Source: Protonemura montana
Lineage: Eukaryota > Arthropoda > Insecta > Plecoptera > Nemouridae
Reading direction: 5' to 3'
DNA: 64,000 nucleotides
NCBI GenBank assembly: GCA_947568835.1
Contig: OX387605.1
Coordinates: forward strand, 6,638,418-6,702,417
Made by a program: the position numbers and the translations under genes. Of this stretch, positions 1 to 14,209 are shown piece after piece. Position 1 is the first letter of the stretch. Each line of letters starts with the position of its first letter. Under the pieces are notes generated by a model, which was not told where the DNA came from, did not search any database, and saw nothing but the letters and a program-made list of their open reading frames with translations.

Positions 1-1439
1 CAGAAAATCTCATGTGCATTGCTTTATTTATAAGCGTCTTTGTTTGATTCGTGCTTATCATGTCATGTGTCAACATTTTGACTTGACCATCTACGCTGAG
101 TTGTCAACTCATGTACCTACCCTCACCCCTTCACATTAGGTAAACAACAAATATAGAATAGCATTGCAAGCCCTCGGCAGAAATACATTCAACAGTACAG
201 TTATCAATCAATTCTGACAGCCAACTTGTTTGAGAGGTAAATGTTGACTTCTGTAAATGGGCGAACAAAGGCCCGTTGTTAGATATCGATGCAACTGAGT
301 TTTTGGGATACACTTTTACACAGGTATTTTTTTAAATGAAGGCAAATTCTCTAAATTGAGTGTCTTTCAACATCCAACAGATATTATTCATGAAACCGAT
401 TCATAGGTTATATCAGGAATAATAATTCAGAAATTCGTGAATCGATCCCAATCATCAAATAATATTAAGACAGTTTATGCAAATTTTGTTTTGTAGATTT
501 CCATACAGCAATTGGTTGCAAGAAATAATTGAGATGTCTGCAAGTTTTACGCCATGAAAGTACACCTGTGACTCGCGAGTATGACAGTTAATACAAATTG
601 AGTTATTGCTAAGTCTACATGAAAACACTTAGCAATTATATGATCGTGTCTATACACGTTAGTATAGTTTGCATTTTGCTTTGCAAAAAAAAAAAAACTC
701 AGGCAATAGAGCAGATGTGAATCGCAGTCGGAGGCAATCTATTCAAGCAGATCAGCTACACGATCAAAGATTTATCGATCGAGATTAAGATCAATGCGAG
801 CTGGAAAAAAATTCTGAAATCTCATCGGGTACCAAATCTCTGACCGCGCGTTCAGAACGAGCAAGTGTTCCACCAAACTAAAATAGCTGGACAAAATCGC
901 TGCATTAAATTAAGACAAATCCTTCGCAGCAGATCGAAAGCGATAATGAATACAGGGTGCTGAGTATTGTAAAAAACAAACTTGAGAAAAGAACATATCT
1001 TGAAATTCTTGTGACCATAATTGACCTAAACAATCAATCTTAGCTTTTAGATGCTTGAAATATTTGAATTGGAATGTTTTGGTGAAAATATTGTCAGTGA
1101 TTGATGTCCATGGACGCTTACTGCTTCGACTTCTGAGACGTGATCACTAAAGTAAAATTATGAAATAATTAAAACATGCCTGACGCCGCCAAAGCTATAA
1201 TTTCAATGCATATGAGCTGCACAGAAATGGAATAAGGAAATGGATTCACACCATCTGAAACGCATTTCCTACTGAATACGGGTCGGAAGACGAAGCAAAG
1301 TTTAACTTATCTTAACTTAGACATCTAAGCGACCAAACAATAATTTTCATTAAATTACAGCTAATAATTTTGATTGGTCATCGAGCAGCGCACATTGAAA
1401 GCGAACAGTAGCTTATAAAATTGAGTGTCTCAGAAAAAC
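1..1439. other. non-coding stretch, nothing recognised
   Basis: AT-rich DNA with only short chance open frames. I see no exon with convincing splice sites, no RNA gene and no recognisable mobile element. Confidence 0.5.
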
Positions 1440-1632
1440 AATGATGGCCTGCGACAAAGATGGCCCACGCCGTATTTCTGGGACGTTTTACCACGAAGCT
1501 AGGAGGGAGACGGCCCTTGGTTCTAGGGCGCCGAAATCATAATGTCCGTAGTTTCATGCCAATCATCTACAAGCCTGGGGCTCGAACTCGGGACGCCAAA
1601 ACCCCATCACCGATACCATGCTTTATCCCTCA
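1440..1632 (-). mobile_element. tRNA-derived SINE
   Basis: On the minus strand a tRNA-like head carries an A-box-like TGGTATCGGTGATGG (plus-strand 1604-1618) and a B-box-like GAGTTCGAGCCCC (1577-1589), spaced about as in a tRNA. It is followed by a roughly 130-base GC-richer body unlike the AT-rich surroundings. The head does not fold into a full cloverleaf that I can defend, so it is a SINE rather than a working tRNA gene. The outer limits are estimates. Confidence 0.5.
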
Positions 1633-1639
1633 ATAATAA

Positions 1640-4380
1640 TACTGATTTAAGTTGTTCTTCAACGCGCAACCTGTGATAGCTAACGCGAATAAACACTTGC
1701 ACGGGTGTTTCATGCTTGGACTTTCTCGATTTTCTTGGTTTAGCAAAATATCTACAAGACTTTGATATAACGTTATGCACATCTTTACCAAGGATAGTAA
1801 TTTGATTTTCAACTTCAGACACATACTAATCATAGAACAAAGATATTTTTTCTCCTATTTAAATCTCGGCTTCTATGAGGTGCTCGGCCTTATAGAGAAA
1901 TGAGCGCCAAGTCTTCTTTGTCTAGAACTTCGCAAACGTCCACGTCAAAGAAGTTGAGCTTTGAACGGAATAAAGATCGGTGTTTTGTGCATCTATTTTT
2001 AACGAAACTCTTTTCGCTAACAACAACGGGCCGTTTTTTTTTATTACCGCGTGTAATATATAAAAATAAAGTGGAATGAAAAGACAGCGCGACGAAACGG
2101 AATCAAGAAAAACGCATTAGCACCGTTCAGTTCAGGGCCGGCGGAGTACGGCTCATCAGAGAAATGCATTTCGTCTGCTGCTGCCGTCGAATGCGAACTG
2201 CCGAGGAAATTTCGACCACTGGCAAGATAATCGTTCAATATGAAATACTTGTATATTTGTCCCCCAAGGGTGATCTTTCTATCAGACTACTTTTTGTTAC
2301 GGAAAAAAACTAAAGTCAGTACTTCACTGCTACACTTTTTTGTTTATGATTTGCTCTCTTCTCTAATTATAAGTTTTTACAACTTAATGATGGCATAATG
2401 AACACACTCGAAGTCACTTGTCTGCTAGTGGCGACAAGCCGTCTAGCAAAGTCAAACTTCTTATACTGTCATCTCGAGCGGAAAGGAACAAAAAATCTGA
2501 ATACAACATCAGAAATTAAAAATAATTTTTCTTTACGTCAAAGTAATGTGACTGACTGTGTCGAGTATGTTTGCTAATTTAAAACCTCCCGGCATGCAAA
2601 ACAGCTGCATTCTCATGAAAACATGCGGCGTTTCTTGTATTTATTTGTACTTTAACCTAGATCCAAGCGTTTGCCATATTTCAACTCATATGGGCCCAGC
2701 ATGGAGGATGTACACTTGCGTTTGCAGAAAAGATGACTCGCACTGATTGAGACTGACGGATCTCCATATTTGAGAAGAAAAGTAAAGTTTAAAATGCACA
2801 AAGAAGGCAAGCTTAAGTAACCACAGTTACGATCGCTACAATCGATCACAATAATCGGTCGAAACCCAGATGCGGCATTCAAGAACTAATTTTAAAACTC
2901 TTAAAAAGTTATTGCTGCAGCGCTTGAGAAGCGTCGCATAAAGCAACTTCCCAGTCTATGCGAGGGCTTACAGTAGGTACACCTTTTTTCGTCTAGCGTG
3001 CACAATTTTTTTTATGTTACAGGTGAGTGCATGATGCACTGAACTCGCAAGGTATTCTACATTCTCAAGCATTAATTTTGACGTTATTTTAATAGTTTTG
3101 TGTTTTATGGCGAAGCATTTAGCTATAAACACATCTGGCTCATGAATATGGTGTGGTCTGCGTTCGAGTGTATCGATTTTGTAGCTCAGGCCAAACGCAA
3201 AGTCCGAGGAGGAGTTGGATCGGCTTGCGGGGCGCTCGCTGGACACCAGTTGCAGGGACAACGGCATCCTCCGAGGCCGTTGAATCTGTGATTTTATTTG
3301 CGAGGGAACAGCGTCGACAAAAAACGCGCGATTGATTGAAAAAGATTGCAAGAAAAAGTCCAGCGAGACGAAAGCAAAGAGTGTACCGTTAAATCGAAGT
3401 GATATATTGTTATTTTATCGAAAATTTCTTGACCTTCGGCAACGCTGATGCGTCTGATACATACCAATTTGCTGTACAAAATAGTAAACGTGATGGGCAA
3501 AGTAATTATGTTTAGCTAATGCATGCTTCGGAAAAAAAATTTCCGCTATCATCGTATAAAATAATATATTATAATATAAAGTATAATATGGATGTTTATT
3601 ACACTGATTATTTTCGTCACGATATATGTTATATATTGTCAATAAAACATCGTCTGTGAGTTTGTACTTAACTTCGTTAAGGTAAGTACCGTGTTTTCAC
3701 GACAAGAAAATAAAAACAGATTGACATGGGAAGTAATTTAATGGCTGCAAAATTTCGTTTTTCTTTATTTTCCAGAGTGCATTATTAAATTTATCAAACG
3801 CAGCGTGTAGAGAGCGCCGAAGAAAAGTGCAGCGAAGAAAAGTGCAGCAAGGCTGGTCTGAGACGCTCAATCTGTTTCGCAGAAGATCGCTAAACACTTT
3901 CTCATGATCGCAGGCAGGTGGATCGGTTCCGAGGAACGAAGCCTAGACAAAGATGATCTCGAAAATATGTGCAAAAGTGGTTTTGTCGGTGAACGTGGAC
4001 GAGAAAAATGCTAAATTTACGACGTTTTCAAATCAAATTCCCACGCTTTTATAGTTAATACGATCTCTAAAGGTAAAATATAGTCTTCATATCAAAATAG
4101 ATATGAATATCTGTAACCAAAACCGCAGCTGGTCTTTGAAGCTCATCAATTATTTTGCTATACACGAGTCAAGACACAGTCAAGCTTTTTCTGTCTATAG
4201 CCAATTAACTATCAGAATAATTGCAGTACACATTAGTTTACTGCTAATTAAAGTTAACTTCCCAAATGAGCTTTCGCATTCAGCACCACTCTTGCATTCG
4301 TTTCCTTGCTCACTAAAGAACAAGACATCAAATAAACACAACTTTCAGTCAACGTCAGCCTTCCACCATTGTGAAGAGTT
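1640..4380. other. non-coding stretch, nothing recognised
   Basis: AT-rich with short chance frames. The only structure noted is a tandem pair of the 15-mer GAAGAAAAGTGCAGC at 3819-3848. Confidence 0.4.
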
Positions 4381-4384
4381 TTCG

Positions 4385-4795
4385 CAAATTGCAGAGTGAG
4401 TCACCCCGGTAACGGCGGCGGCAGCACACAAAGCCTCGCCGCATCAGGTGATTTGAACGCGCGGTGCGGTTCGACTCTGATCGACCAGTCTGCCCCGCTC
4501 GCCCCCTCTACGTGGCTATCCCGAATCGAGGCACTTTCACGACCCACCGAGGGGCGACATACCGACGCCAGACACGTGCGTCGTGAGGAGGGTTGTTTCC
4601 TACGATCATTACACGGGCATACGTGCGACAAGGTCAACAAAGTTTTATTGCACGCCATGCAGTTTGCGTACATCTCGCGAGGGCGAGGCGACGGACGCGA
4701 ATTTTACGGTCGGATGTCTGGGTTGTCAGTGCGTCAACGCGTTCTTTTAGATGGCGTTGCAAGTCTGGGGCGTGTGTGTCTTGAAATAAAAAAGG
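4385..4795. other. GC-rich island with open frames on both strands
   Basis: A roughly 400-base block much richer in G+C and CpG than its flanks, with a 140-codon frame on the plus strand (4396-4818, GTG start) and a 90-codon frame on the minus strand. Neither product resembles a family I know. A possible acceptor (TTGCAG at about 4394) and a possible donor (GGGTGAG at about 4794) bracket it on the plus strand. It could be an unrecognised exon, a promoter CpG island or an old repeat. Confidence 0.3.
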
Positions 4796-4799
4796 GTGA

Positions 4800-7700
4800 G
4801 ATGTGTTTAATTTGCTAGTTTTCTAGTAATTTGCTAGTTGTTTAAATGTGATAAGCACTAATCTCTCTATCTATTGTCTCGTGTGTACCATGCTTGAACG
4901 CTCATATACGCAAGTGATATTTGGACGCCTACTCACTATAAAAAAAATGGGAAAAATGAAAAACTGCGATTGAAATTTGGCCTTATCGGGAATTCGATTG
5001 TTTTTTAAAGCCGGTCTCTCCAATGTGTGATTCAGTCCCGAGGCGGGTGCGATCGTCACTTAACCCACCCGTCAGCCAATCTCCTGAAGATACTCAACAT
5101 TTACTGGGATGTGCATATAATGACCGAGCCACACATCACATGGATATCAAAACATTGAATCGCCTCGCAGTGCGCAACGCGTACACAGTTCGGGGAATGC
5201 ACACCTCCAAAACTTGCTGTTTCACCCGCTGGAACGAGGCGGTGTCCACAATTTAGCGTGTCACTGGAATTAACTAAGGCTGCTTGGTGGGGTCCACTAG
5301 ACTAGACTGTGACTATTTATATCTACCTGTAACAGTAGCCCAATCATAGAGTAATCAATGAAAGGCGTAATTGGCGGGTAAATAATAGTAAAGCAGGAGT
5401 GGATGACGAGATGATATTGTTCTGATTTTGATGATGTTATCGAAGATTTTTAAGTACGTTCAGATTGGATAGGTACAAGCCCCTTCGTTAATAGCGATGC
5501 GAAATACTTTGTATGCGCATTGTTTGTGCGCGAATATCTGTTCTCCTGTTTATCAAGATTTGACTGTCTTCAGATGGTCGGCACTCGGAGGGTGCCTTTG
5601 ATGTATCTAAGATTTGTGCCAGAGGAGACGGTGCACCAGACACCAAATATTGATCCTGCATGTATGCTTTAGGCTGAGACATGACTGCTTATTGACATTA
5701 CGACGACGTGCCTGCAGAATTCAGGTGCTAATTGCCGAATAAATTGCAAATATTAAATCAAGAGTCAAGGAAGAGATTTTTATGTGCATTTTTGTTGCAT
5801 TTTGACGGTTGAAACAAATGCAACAAAATTTACTTTTTTTTCGTTTGAATTTTTTTATATCAATAAAATATATTTTATGGTAAAATGATCTCACCGTGCG
5901 AGCTGAGGTCTGTGTGCCCAGATAGCTCTAGAAAGGCACCGGGTTCGTAGCCCAGGTTTCTTTGCACATTTTTTCAGCCTAGCTCCCCTTCCATACCTGA
6001 TTTGATTACTTATTTGCGATAGGTTGCTTTAGGTTACGTCACTTCTGAGTTATAAGAAAAGCAAATATCTTGTGCAGACCTTTTAAATGAGTTGAAGAAA
6101 GGAGGCTATTTCGGAAAATTATGTCAAATTGGTTTGCCCCACACTTGACCGGCATTTTCCCGGAAAGATCACACAGTGGCGCACGTATCGTGTGCAAACT
6201 GTTCAGCGACAAAGTAAACATTGCTGCAGTTTGAAGAGTCAAAAGTAGTACATCCGGTGGTACCATTCGTAGAAAATATCGGTTATTGCTTTTGCTGAAC
6301 TGAAATCAAAATGATTTGTGGAGTGCATGGACCATTGTGCAGTGGCACAGTGTTGATTCACATAATGCTGCCTTGAATCTTGAAATAAGAAGCCATCTTG
6401 CAATCTTACTGTACCTCGGTAAATTTGCATAGCCGATAAGTTTATTTGAGTTATACGTTACACGTACTCTCTTAGAATGAAAACAGCGCTAAAACAACAA
6501 ACACACCAGTGAATTGAGTTACTTGGAAAAGTGAGACAACAGAATTTGCCGAAAATTTGCGAGAAAAAAAAAGTGATTTATTGAAAGACTAAATGCATTG
6601 CAAGAAACCTTGCGTTGCCCGTGCGACCACGTGATTTCAAAACTTAAAGCGTGTCAAAAAAAGACAATTCTGCACTAACGTAGTAATACACTTGATGACT
6701 CGAGATGATACCTGTGTGAAACATGGTTTTGCTACGCGGATTTTTGTCAGTAAGAAATTAGCTTTGTAAAGGTGTGCTTAGACCTTGCATAACAGACATG
6801 TCTTACGTTTATATCTGTTTGGTGAGATACTTATTACAAAATAAATAATTTCTACACATGAAGCTGGAACTAGCGGCGCTTTAGATACTCACGGGTTTCA
6901 GCGAACTTAGTTTTTTCTTGCAAAAAAATACACGTTGAAACAAGAAACATACGTGAATGTCTTCCCGAAACCTTGAAGAAATCTCGAGATTTTTGTTTTT
7001 GGATAAACGTCGTACAAGATTGCAGTTTTTATGCATAATTAACGAGTAAATAGGCAAAAGTGTACTTGTAAAGTATGTCGATCTGGTTCTTACGTTCATA
7101 ATTTATTTTTTGTCATGTATTGTATTTATGTACTTTTGTGCTGTGATTTGATGACCATATCTTAAAATGTTTTGTTTTAAAAAGTTCCCGATTCCTGTGT
7201 TTAAACAGATAGGAAACAAAAATTCTTAGTCAATATAATTTATCGAGACTTGGCACCTACAATAACGATATTTTATTTTTATTGTAGCTTGTACGCAGCT
7301 TGTAAATTGACGCAGTGAAATTATAGAAAAATTTGAAATTGCATTTCAAATGAAAAACTCTCTCGACTGGCGCGACTCCAGCGTGGATTGCTACGATGAA
7401 CGAGTCCAGATCAGGAAGCTGACAAACTGGAAAACGGAAGCTGATCGTGTCCCCAAGCAAGACAGGACGTTTGGGAGATTGAGGGCAGACTTTTGGGGTC
7501 GCTCGAAACGATAACGACACATGAAAATTAGCACATGCCTAATATACACCCACTCGGATAGAAACGTTATCATCTGGATGAGATTGTTTGAATTCAGTAG
7601 CAAAAAAATGTGCCAGAGATGAAATAATATATGTTAATTTCTAACGAACCATTTTCTCAGCGAAAAGAAAATCACAACGCAGTAAACATTTTGCAAAATT

Positions 7701-10700
7701 AATTTTGTTTATGAGCTGTCAGTGGAAAGAACATGTAAAAAATGAGAAGGCTCAGATGAAAAAAGCATAATTTTCGAGGCAGCGCATACAGCGGTCTGTA
7801 CCTTCGCGATGCCTGAGATGATCAGTCGTAAAAAAGTAGCCTGCACACACACAGCACAGATGTTGTTTCCAACATCGTTTCCAACATCAGAAATAAATAA
7901 TTGTGGGTGTACCATTTTATAGCTCCCTTACGCGTTCTTTTTAGTTTTTTTTAACGCCTTCTTATGTTATCAATGGCCGTTCTTTCCGCTGAAAAAACTG
8001 ATAGCATAATTAATGAGCCTCTCTGACAGAACGTACTTCCGCCCAGGCCATTTGAACAGCGAAGATGATTCTACAGGCGCTAGGGAATATTTTTTTGAAA
8101 TCACCTTGTTTCGAGCGTATGTTAAAGCAATTATCAAGCTGGCTTAGCTGAAATATGGCGACACCTTCGCTAATCTAAATTTTGGCGAGAAATAATGCTC
8201 CAAAACAGATTTAAATCGGTGGATACGTGTCGGTTCGTACAGGCCCATAGTCTACCGTGTAATAATACATGTGGGGCAGTCAATTAATCAAAATAAGTGA
8301 ATAATTGTATGCTGTAACAGAACTTCTCTCCATATAAAGCTATAATTATAAGAAAATCCTCATAACGTATGTCAGTTTTCTAGTCCATATAAGCTATTGG
8401 ATATTAACCGACCCGCATAAAATTCGAACATCAAAACTGCTCATCTTAACCAATTGTTAATCAATTAAACGCAGAAAATTTTAATTTTTGAGCAATTAAA
8501 GAAAATTAAAAACGTACACCAAGCAAAACCTTGACTGATGTTTGAACTTGCTTAACTTTGCCCACAATAACGCGCGTTCGTCTCCACAAATACCACAGAA
8601 ATCAACGTTACGCACGTGCGCAAAGATGCGTGCACCGTTTACAAAGCATGACATGCGTATGTACATTGCTGCTGATCATATAGTACATCTTACGCACACA
8701 CGTACCGGCATTACGACACCTCACAAATACACCTGTTACGCCAAGGTTCCCACGAACGCACCAGCACGCATGCTTGAGGAACGCAGAGGGGGGACTTGGA
8801 CTTCGGGGACCTAGAAAGCTTCGACTCTCCGAGAATGTTGGGTGTAAGATAGAACTTTATGGCCCGGTATATAATTATTAATTACTACGATGGGATTAAC
8901 ATTCACTGACTTGATAGTAGAAGGCGCATCTCCAAGCACCTCCGTCTATTCCTTTCCGTTTTTTTTTCAATGAAAATCTCGCTTATCATTACAAGGAGAG
9001 AGAAATTTCCGATTTACAATACTCCAGCTTTCGCACCAATGCAGAAATACAAATGTATCCTTCATAAGAAATTAGACTACGCATATGTGTAAGGTTTTCT
9101 TTTATGAATGACCATACGAATTGAAATTACAACACACGGCCCGATGATTCCATGAGCGGGAGGCGAAAACGACCCAGATCCATGTGAGAATTGAAGCTGG
9201 TTGGTACGAAATGCTCCATCGAAACCACACCACAGAAACCGAAATTGTTACGCGAGCTATTTAATCTATTTCTACGAAAGATATACCAGCAAATTAGAGT
9301 TTCAATGAGAAGCATGTCTCTAATTATGACCGGAAATGGTTTGTAACAATTTCTTAGGGATGCATTCGAAATCTCGATTGCTGCTCGTCTTGCTTCCTTG
9401 ACAGATTAGGTGGTGGGATGGGAGGGGTTGCATGCCGACCCGTAAAAGCGGCGTTCAGTGATGAGGCAGTTTGCGTTGATTGCCATTGTTCCTATATGCA
9501 CTGTGCTGCGTCTAGCTAATAGAAAACTCATTTGAAAGATGTATTATGATTCGCGATTCGCAGTACCAGGCTGGAAAGCACTATTGTTTTTCTACACTAG
9601 CAAAGTTCATAATGTCGATGGGTAATATCGGCGCCTTTCTTCCGCGAGACACTTTTATAGCTAAACGAGAGTTAATAGTCGATGTCAAATTGCCTTACTT
9701 TGAGTCTAGCTAGGCACTTCAATTTTGCAGCATCTCTATTTTTTTTTAATTTTCATATAATTTGCTGATGAAATGGCTATGAACAAGAAGTAAACAGTCA
9801 GCTAATTTCAATAAATTAGAGTTCATACTTACATTCAGTCTATGGGTGGGGGAGAAATAAATAAAAAAATATAAAAAAATATTTCGAAAGAAATACGAAA
9901 TTCGAAGCCGAGAAAAAATGTACGCTACCTTCATCTGCTATTGGTTTTTGTTGCAAGTAATTTTTCTACTGAGCGAACGGCGTAAGGAATGCCAAGGAAT
10001 GCATCTTAACATGTCGCATTTTCCATTTATATAATTTTGAAACCCATTCATTAAAATGTTAGCCGCCAAAGTTAATGGAAAATGTCTGGTTACTTTATTT
10101 CGCAATGTAGTTAGCAAAGTAGGATGTTCTAAAAGGCAAATATTGGCGCCTCCACTTAGCGAAGGCACTGGGAAAATAAGCAAGGTATCACGAATGCGTA
10201 TTTATTCAGTGCCGCATTGTGGCCGCTCGAGAAAACGACTCACTCTCGCTGTTCTCGTTATCGTTCTAGTTAATAGTTCGATGATGAGTAGCGAAAATTG
10301 TATTCAAGACAATTAAAATCTAGCGTTGCTAATAATTTAGAAGGTGGTCCGACCATTTTTCATGGTCAAGAACTGTGTAGCTATGCGAGCCAAACTAGCT
10401 ACTAAACAAGTGTTGAACGATACTAAGTTACAGACCTATTTTTGAATCCGGTATGACAATACGTTTGTACAAGAGATATAAGACAATTTTGAGAAGCTCT
10501 ACACAACAGCTTCACCCAAATTCGTCACGTCTAAAGAGGAGACATTCCACGAAAAATAAGCTGCACTGTGTTTTGTGAGCCCACTTATTTCCTTTCGTAC
10601 CCGCAACAACAACACGGGTCACTCGCAGAGAAGAACAAACGGCATCTAGATCACACTAGTTTAAAAGATCAAAGAAGAAGAAACAGCAATAATCCCTAAA

Positions 10701-12560
10701 CAATGTTCAGCTTTTGGCACCCAAAACCAATCATAAAACTACTATCCCGAGGGTAATGGTGCTGGACTCTGTAGCAAAATATATAGCACTCTTGTACTTG
10801 CTTAAGTTAAGTTTCAAAAGTTCTTTTGCGAAAAAAAACTTGCTATGCCGATTGATTCAAGCGATCCGCACCCCTATAGGGATTAGTTAATTTAGTTAAT
10901 AATGAAGTTGTAAAACACCATGTTTCTAAAAGAGCTAGTATTTTTTGGGCCATTCGACTTGGAGGTGGACACAGAGGTTAAATAGACCGACACAGAAGTA
11001 GGAAAGGTTTCGAAGTCTGCCAGCGCGGATGGTTTTGTTTTAAAAGCCGGGGGCGACATTCCTTTTTGGTTATTTTCAAGGACTCTTTTAAAAGATCTCC
11101 TCTTTCTTTCGAGAGCAGTCCCATCTGATCTTCATTGTCTTTTGTATTTTACCGAGTTTCGAATGGAAATGGTGCGCTACACTCGTGGGGAAATTGACAG
11201 GAATTGGTTTTATTTTTAAATAGCTGATAGTCCTATTTTGAATCGTTTCGTAGGGTCGGATCCTAGTTAGTAGATACAGCAGGGTATTTAGTAGATATTT
11301 GTTGTTATGGAGGTACGTGAGAGGTCATATACTCAATTGAATGGTCTCATACTCCGATAAGATAATAATATTTTATACCCAGCCCCGGTTTCTGTTAGGG
11401 TACGAGACCATAATTAATGGCACATTCCGATTACTCTCCAATAAGGTAGATACTATTGGGTCACGTTGAGTATTTTAGTGGTAAAGGCACTACCAATAAC
11501 AATAAAACTAGCTAATAGTATAAGTATATTTTGGCTATTTGGGCTCAATTTTGTACGGCATTGGCGATATAAAATATTTTTACGGTTTCTCAAAGTTTGC
11601 TTAGCAAACGTGTTTGCACCGCACCTTTATGGAAATGTCAAGATCACCAGAAAAATATCTTACAGATAAAAATCGTGGCCGGGTGCTGAGTGGTGACAAA
11701 TTAAAGACTAATAATAAAATTAGCATACGCACGCATCATTTAAATGTCGGATGCTTAATTGACATGACATGATTCTACCACTTCGATTTCCGAATCGTTG
11801 AACTGCCATTTACCATTGCCAAGAAATGTGCAATTTTATTTGTGTCTCTTCCTATGAATAGTGATCACGACAAATAAATCATTCCATGCCACATTCTACA
11901 TCGATTTTATAAGTTTAATCAAAGTAATTCAGATCGTTTCTGATTATAAACAAATAAATAATAGTAACCTGGTCTAGGTACCGACTTGGATACTGGCGAG
12001 TGACTATTAGCAGGTCAAATAACGTTAACGAAGCAAACAACAAGTATTTGTACAAGAAAAACGGTTGAAAAAGTTTGCTCGGCACTGAAAAACTGGTATC
12101 GTAAACACAATAGTTACAACTTACCCCCTTTCAGTGTTGGACCGAGGGTGGTGGGAAAATGTTTGTTTAAACCGAAGAGGGTGATTGATTACCGATCCTA
12201 AAGTAATATCCAGTCCATTGGACTGACCCGTAACCCTAACAAAACAAACCCTACGCAATTTCGGAAACCAATACATCAAAAATTCCTCTGCGGAGCGGTG
12301 TCTGTTTCAGTAGACACACTACCTAGTAAATCTGGTTCGGGGCCGCATCTTTGGCGATACATTTTCTAGCCTCATACACAGAGCAGGATTAAACACCCTT
12401 GTTTGCAAAATATGTCAGTTTGCAAATAATACCGCAAACGCCAACGAGAAAGACAACTAGAAAATCCACAGAATGCCTAAATTTCCAAAGTCAAATATTA
12501 AAAAAATACACATTATTTAAGTTTTTTTGCTAAATTACCAATTATGAAAAAAAATGCACT
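4800..12560. other. non-coding stretch, nothing recognised
   Basis: AT-rich intergenic or intronic DNA. All open frames are under 95 codons and none shows a protein family signature. A 12-base direct repeat (GTTTCCAACATC) occurs near 7862-7886. Confidence 0.4.
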
Positions 12561-12563
12561 TAC

Positions 12564-12990
12564 CGTAGATGCCGATGTAGGTCCATCATTTAGCCGGTAA
12601 CAAGTGAGTAGTAATCTATCAACGCCGGGTCGGCGAGGTCGCCTGCAAGACGTCCGGAAGACCACCAAACGTGCGAGTCTCGGAAAGTCAAGCACAGAGC
12701 ACTACACCGTCCTCACACCCCAACAGTCCACATGGAACTGATCAAGAACCCGGCGACCGACCCGCCGGTGGTAGACCGGGACCGTCGGGGCCCAAGGCGG
12801 GCGGAGGTCGGGCTATTACCCCTCTGTCTCCAAGGCGGCATCCTTCGAGCCATGCAGCATCTACACTTCAACAAATCACCCCCCTCGCTCGACCGCGCCA
12901 CTCGCTGCCGACCGGCAACAGGTCTCACTCTCGTGCAACAAGTCTATACATCGATTTTCCTTCCAGCTGACAATGATAATACGGCGAGGA
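12564..12990 (-). other. GC-rich island, candidate 5' exon of a minus-strand gene
   Basis: This roughly 430-base GC-rich block ends on the minus strand in a consensus splice donor (CG|GTAAGTGC, donor GT at 12563-12562). The minus-strand frame that reaches the donor is short and has an in-frame stop about 55 codons upstream, so an untranslated leader exon is more likely than a coding one. The plus strand also has 99- and 102-codon frames (12671-12970, 12732-13040), expected in GC-rich sequence. I could not find the partner exon downstream. Confidence 0.3.
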
Positions 12991-12994
12991 CATT

Positions 12995-14205
12995 TTGGCT
13001 CGACTACGATAATCGCGCATTTCATGGCAATTTGTTCTAACCGATGTTTTTTTTTAATAGTTATTAATAACTCGAATGCTGAAGTAGCAGAGAGATGTAA
13101 ACCTTGGTACCTATCACCATTTTTTGTTGTTGTTAATATATTAATAGTATATCATATATTTTTAAAGAGGTCCCTGTTCCTATTTATCATGACTACAAAA
13201 TAAGAGACTTCATGCAAATTGAATATAAAAAAAAAGTGTAAAAAATTACTGAACAAATGTGTTTGTCAACTATGCAGAAGAAAAACGACAGCTATCTTTT
13301 CTGAAGCTGTATTACTAACAGGAGGAACATGACAGGACATGAGGCAGTAGGCAAAGAAGGACTCAGAAGTACCAGCTCTTCTATTTACAGCTATTTATTT
13401 AAATGATTCAGACTTTTGGAATATTTTCACAGTGCTATTTTGTTGATACCTGCACACCTTGTCTTTTCTGCTAATCACATGAGCCTTAAAACAAGCTATA
13501 ACTGGTGAGAGTAACAATACATATGTACCATTTTTGGGTTTGGGTAATAGCTACATTACTGATTGTATGTATCTTGACAATATGGATGGTTTACCAAAGA
13601 ACTGAAATAAACAAAGCCCACACAGACCGAACAGGAAATGACTTTAAAACACAAAATGACTGTAAGGCATATAATAATCTATAATACCTCTATCTAAGGC
13701 AATTACAGTATGATTGATCCAAATTGGCAACTCATCCACGAACTACCTTCTTGATAATAAAATCATCATCATACTTAGAATGTAAATCTCTACATTTTCT
13801 GAAAATCAAACCCTTGACCAGCAGACGCTTTGCTACGCAATAATAAATAAATTAAATAATCTTAATGTTTGGTATTTTCCTTGGCAAAGAGTTCACTTAC
13901 AAAGCAATAGCCAAAAATAAGACCTTTTCCTTATGTTTAATAACTTCCTTGACCGTTCATTTTTTAACGTTTTGATTAGTAAATTTCTGAAATTTTTGTG
14001 AACTACTTATTTACAAGGTGAGAATGTCATGAATATTGTTGAAAATGAAATGCAGCCAAAGGGAAATTAACAACGGTTAACGATCGCTTCGGCAAAGAGC
14101 TTGCAGAAGAATAGAAGGCCTACACATTATGAAAGCTTATTACGATCAGGCATATATAGAAAAATTAGGTTATGAATCCTAATTTTTAGATAGTTCCTGG
14201 GGGTA
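12995..14205. other. Ada2b 3' flank, no gene seen
   Basis: AT-rich, lies downstream of the minus-strand Ada2b stop codon and probably includes its 3' untranslated region. No specific polyadenylation site could be chosen with confidence. Confidence 0.4.
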
Positions 14206-14209
14206 TACA

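Noticed and set aside
4396-4818. 140-codon frame as a protein gene
   Set aside because: GTG start and open frames on both strands are expected in a GC-rich island; kept only as an island.
5915-5960. tRNA-like GGGTTCGTAGCCC motif
   Set aside because: The A-box-like part lies only a few bases before the B-box-like part, too close for a tRNA or an intact SINE head.
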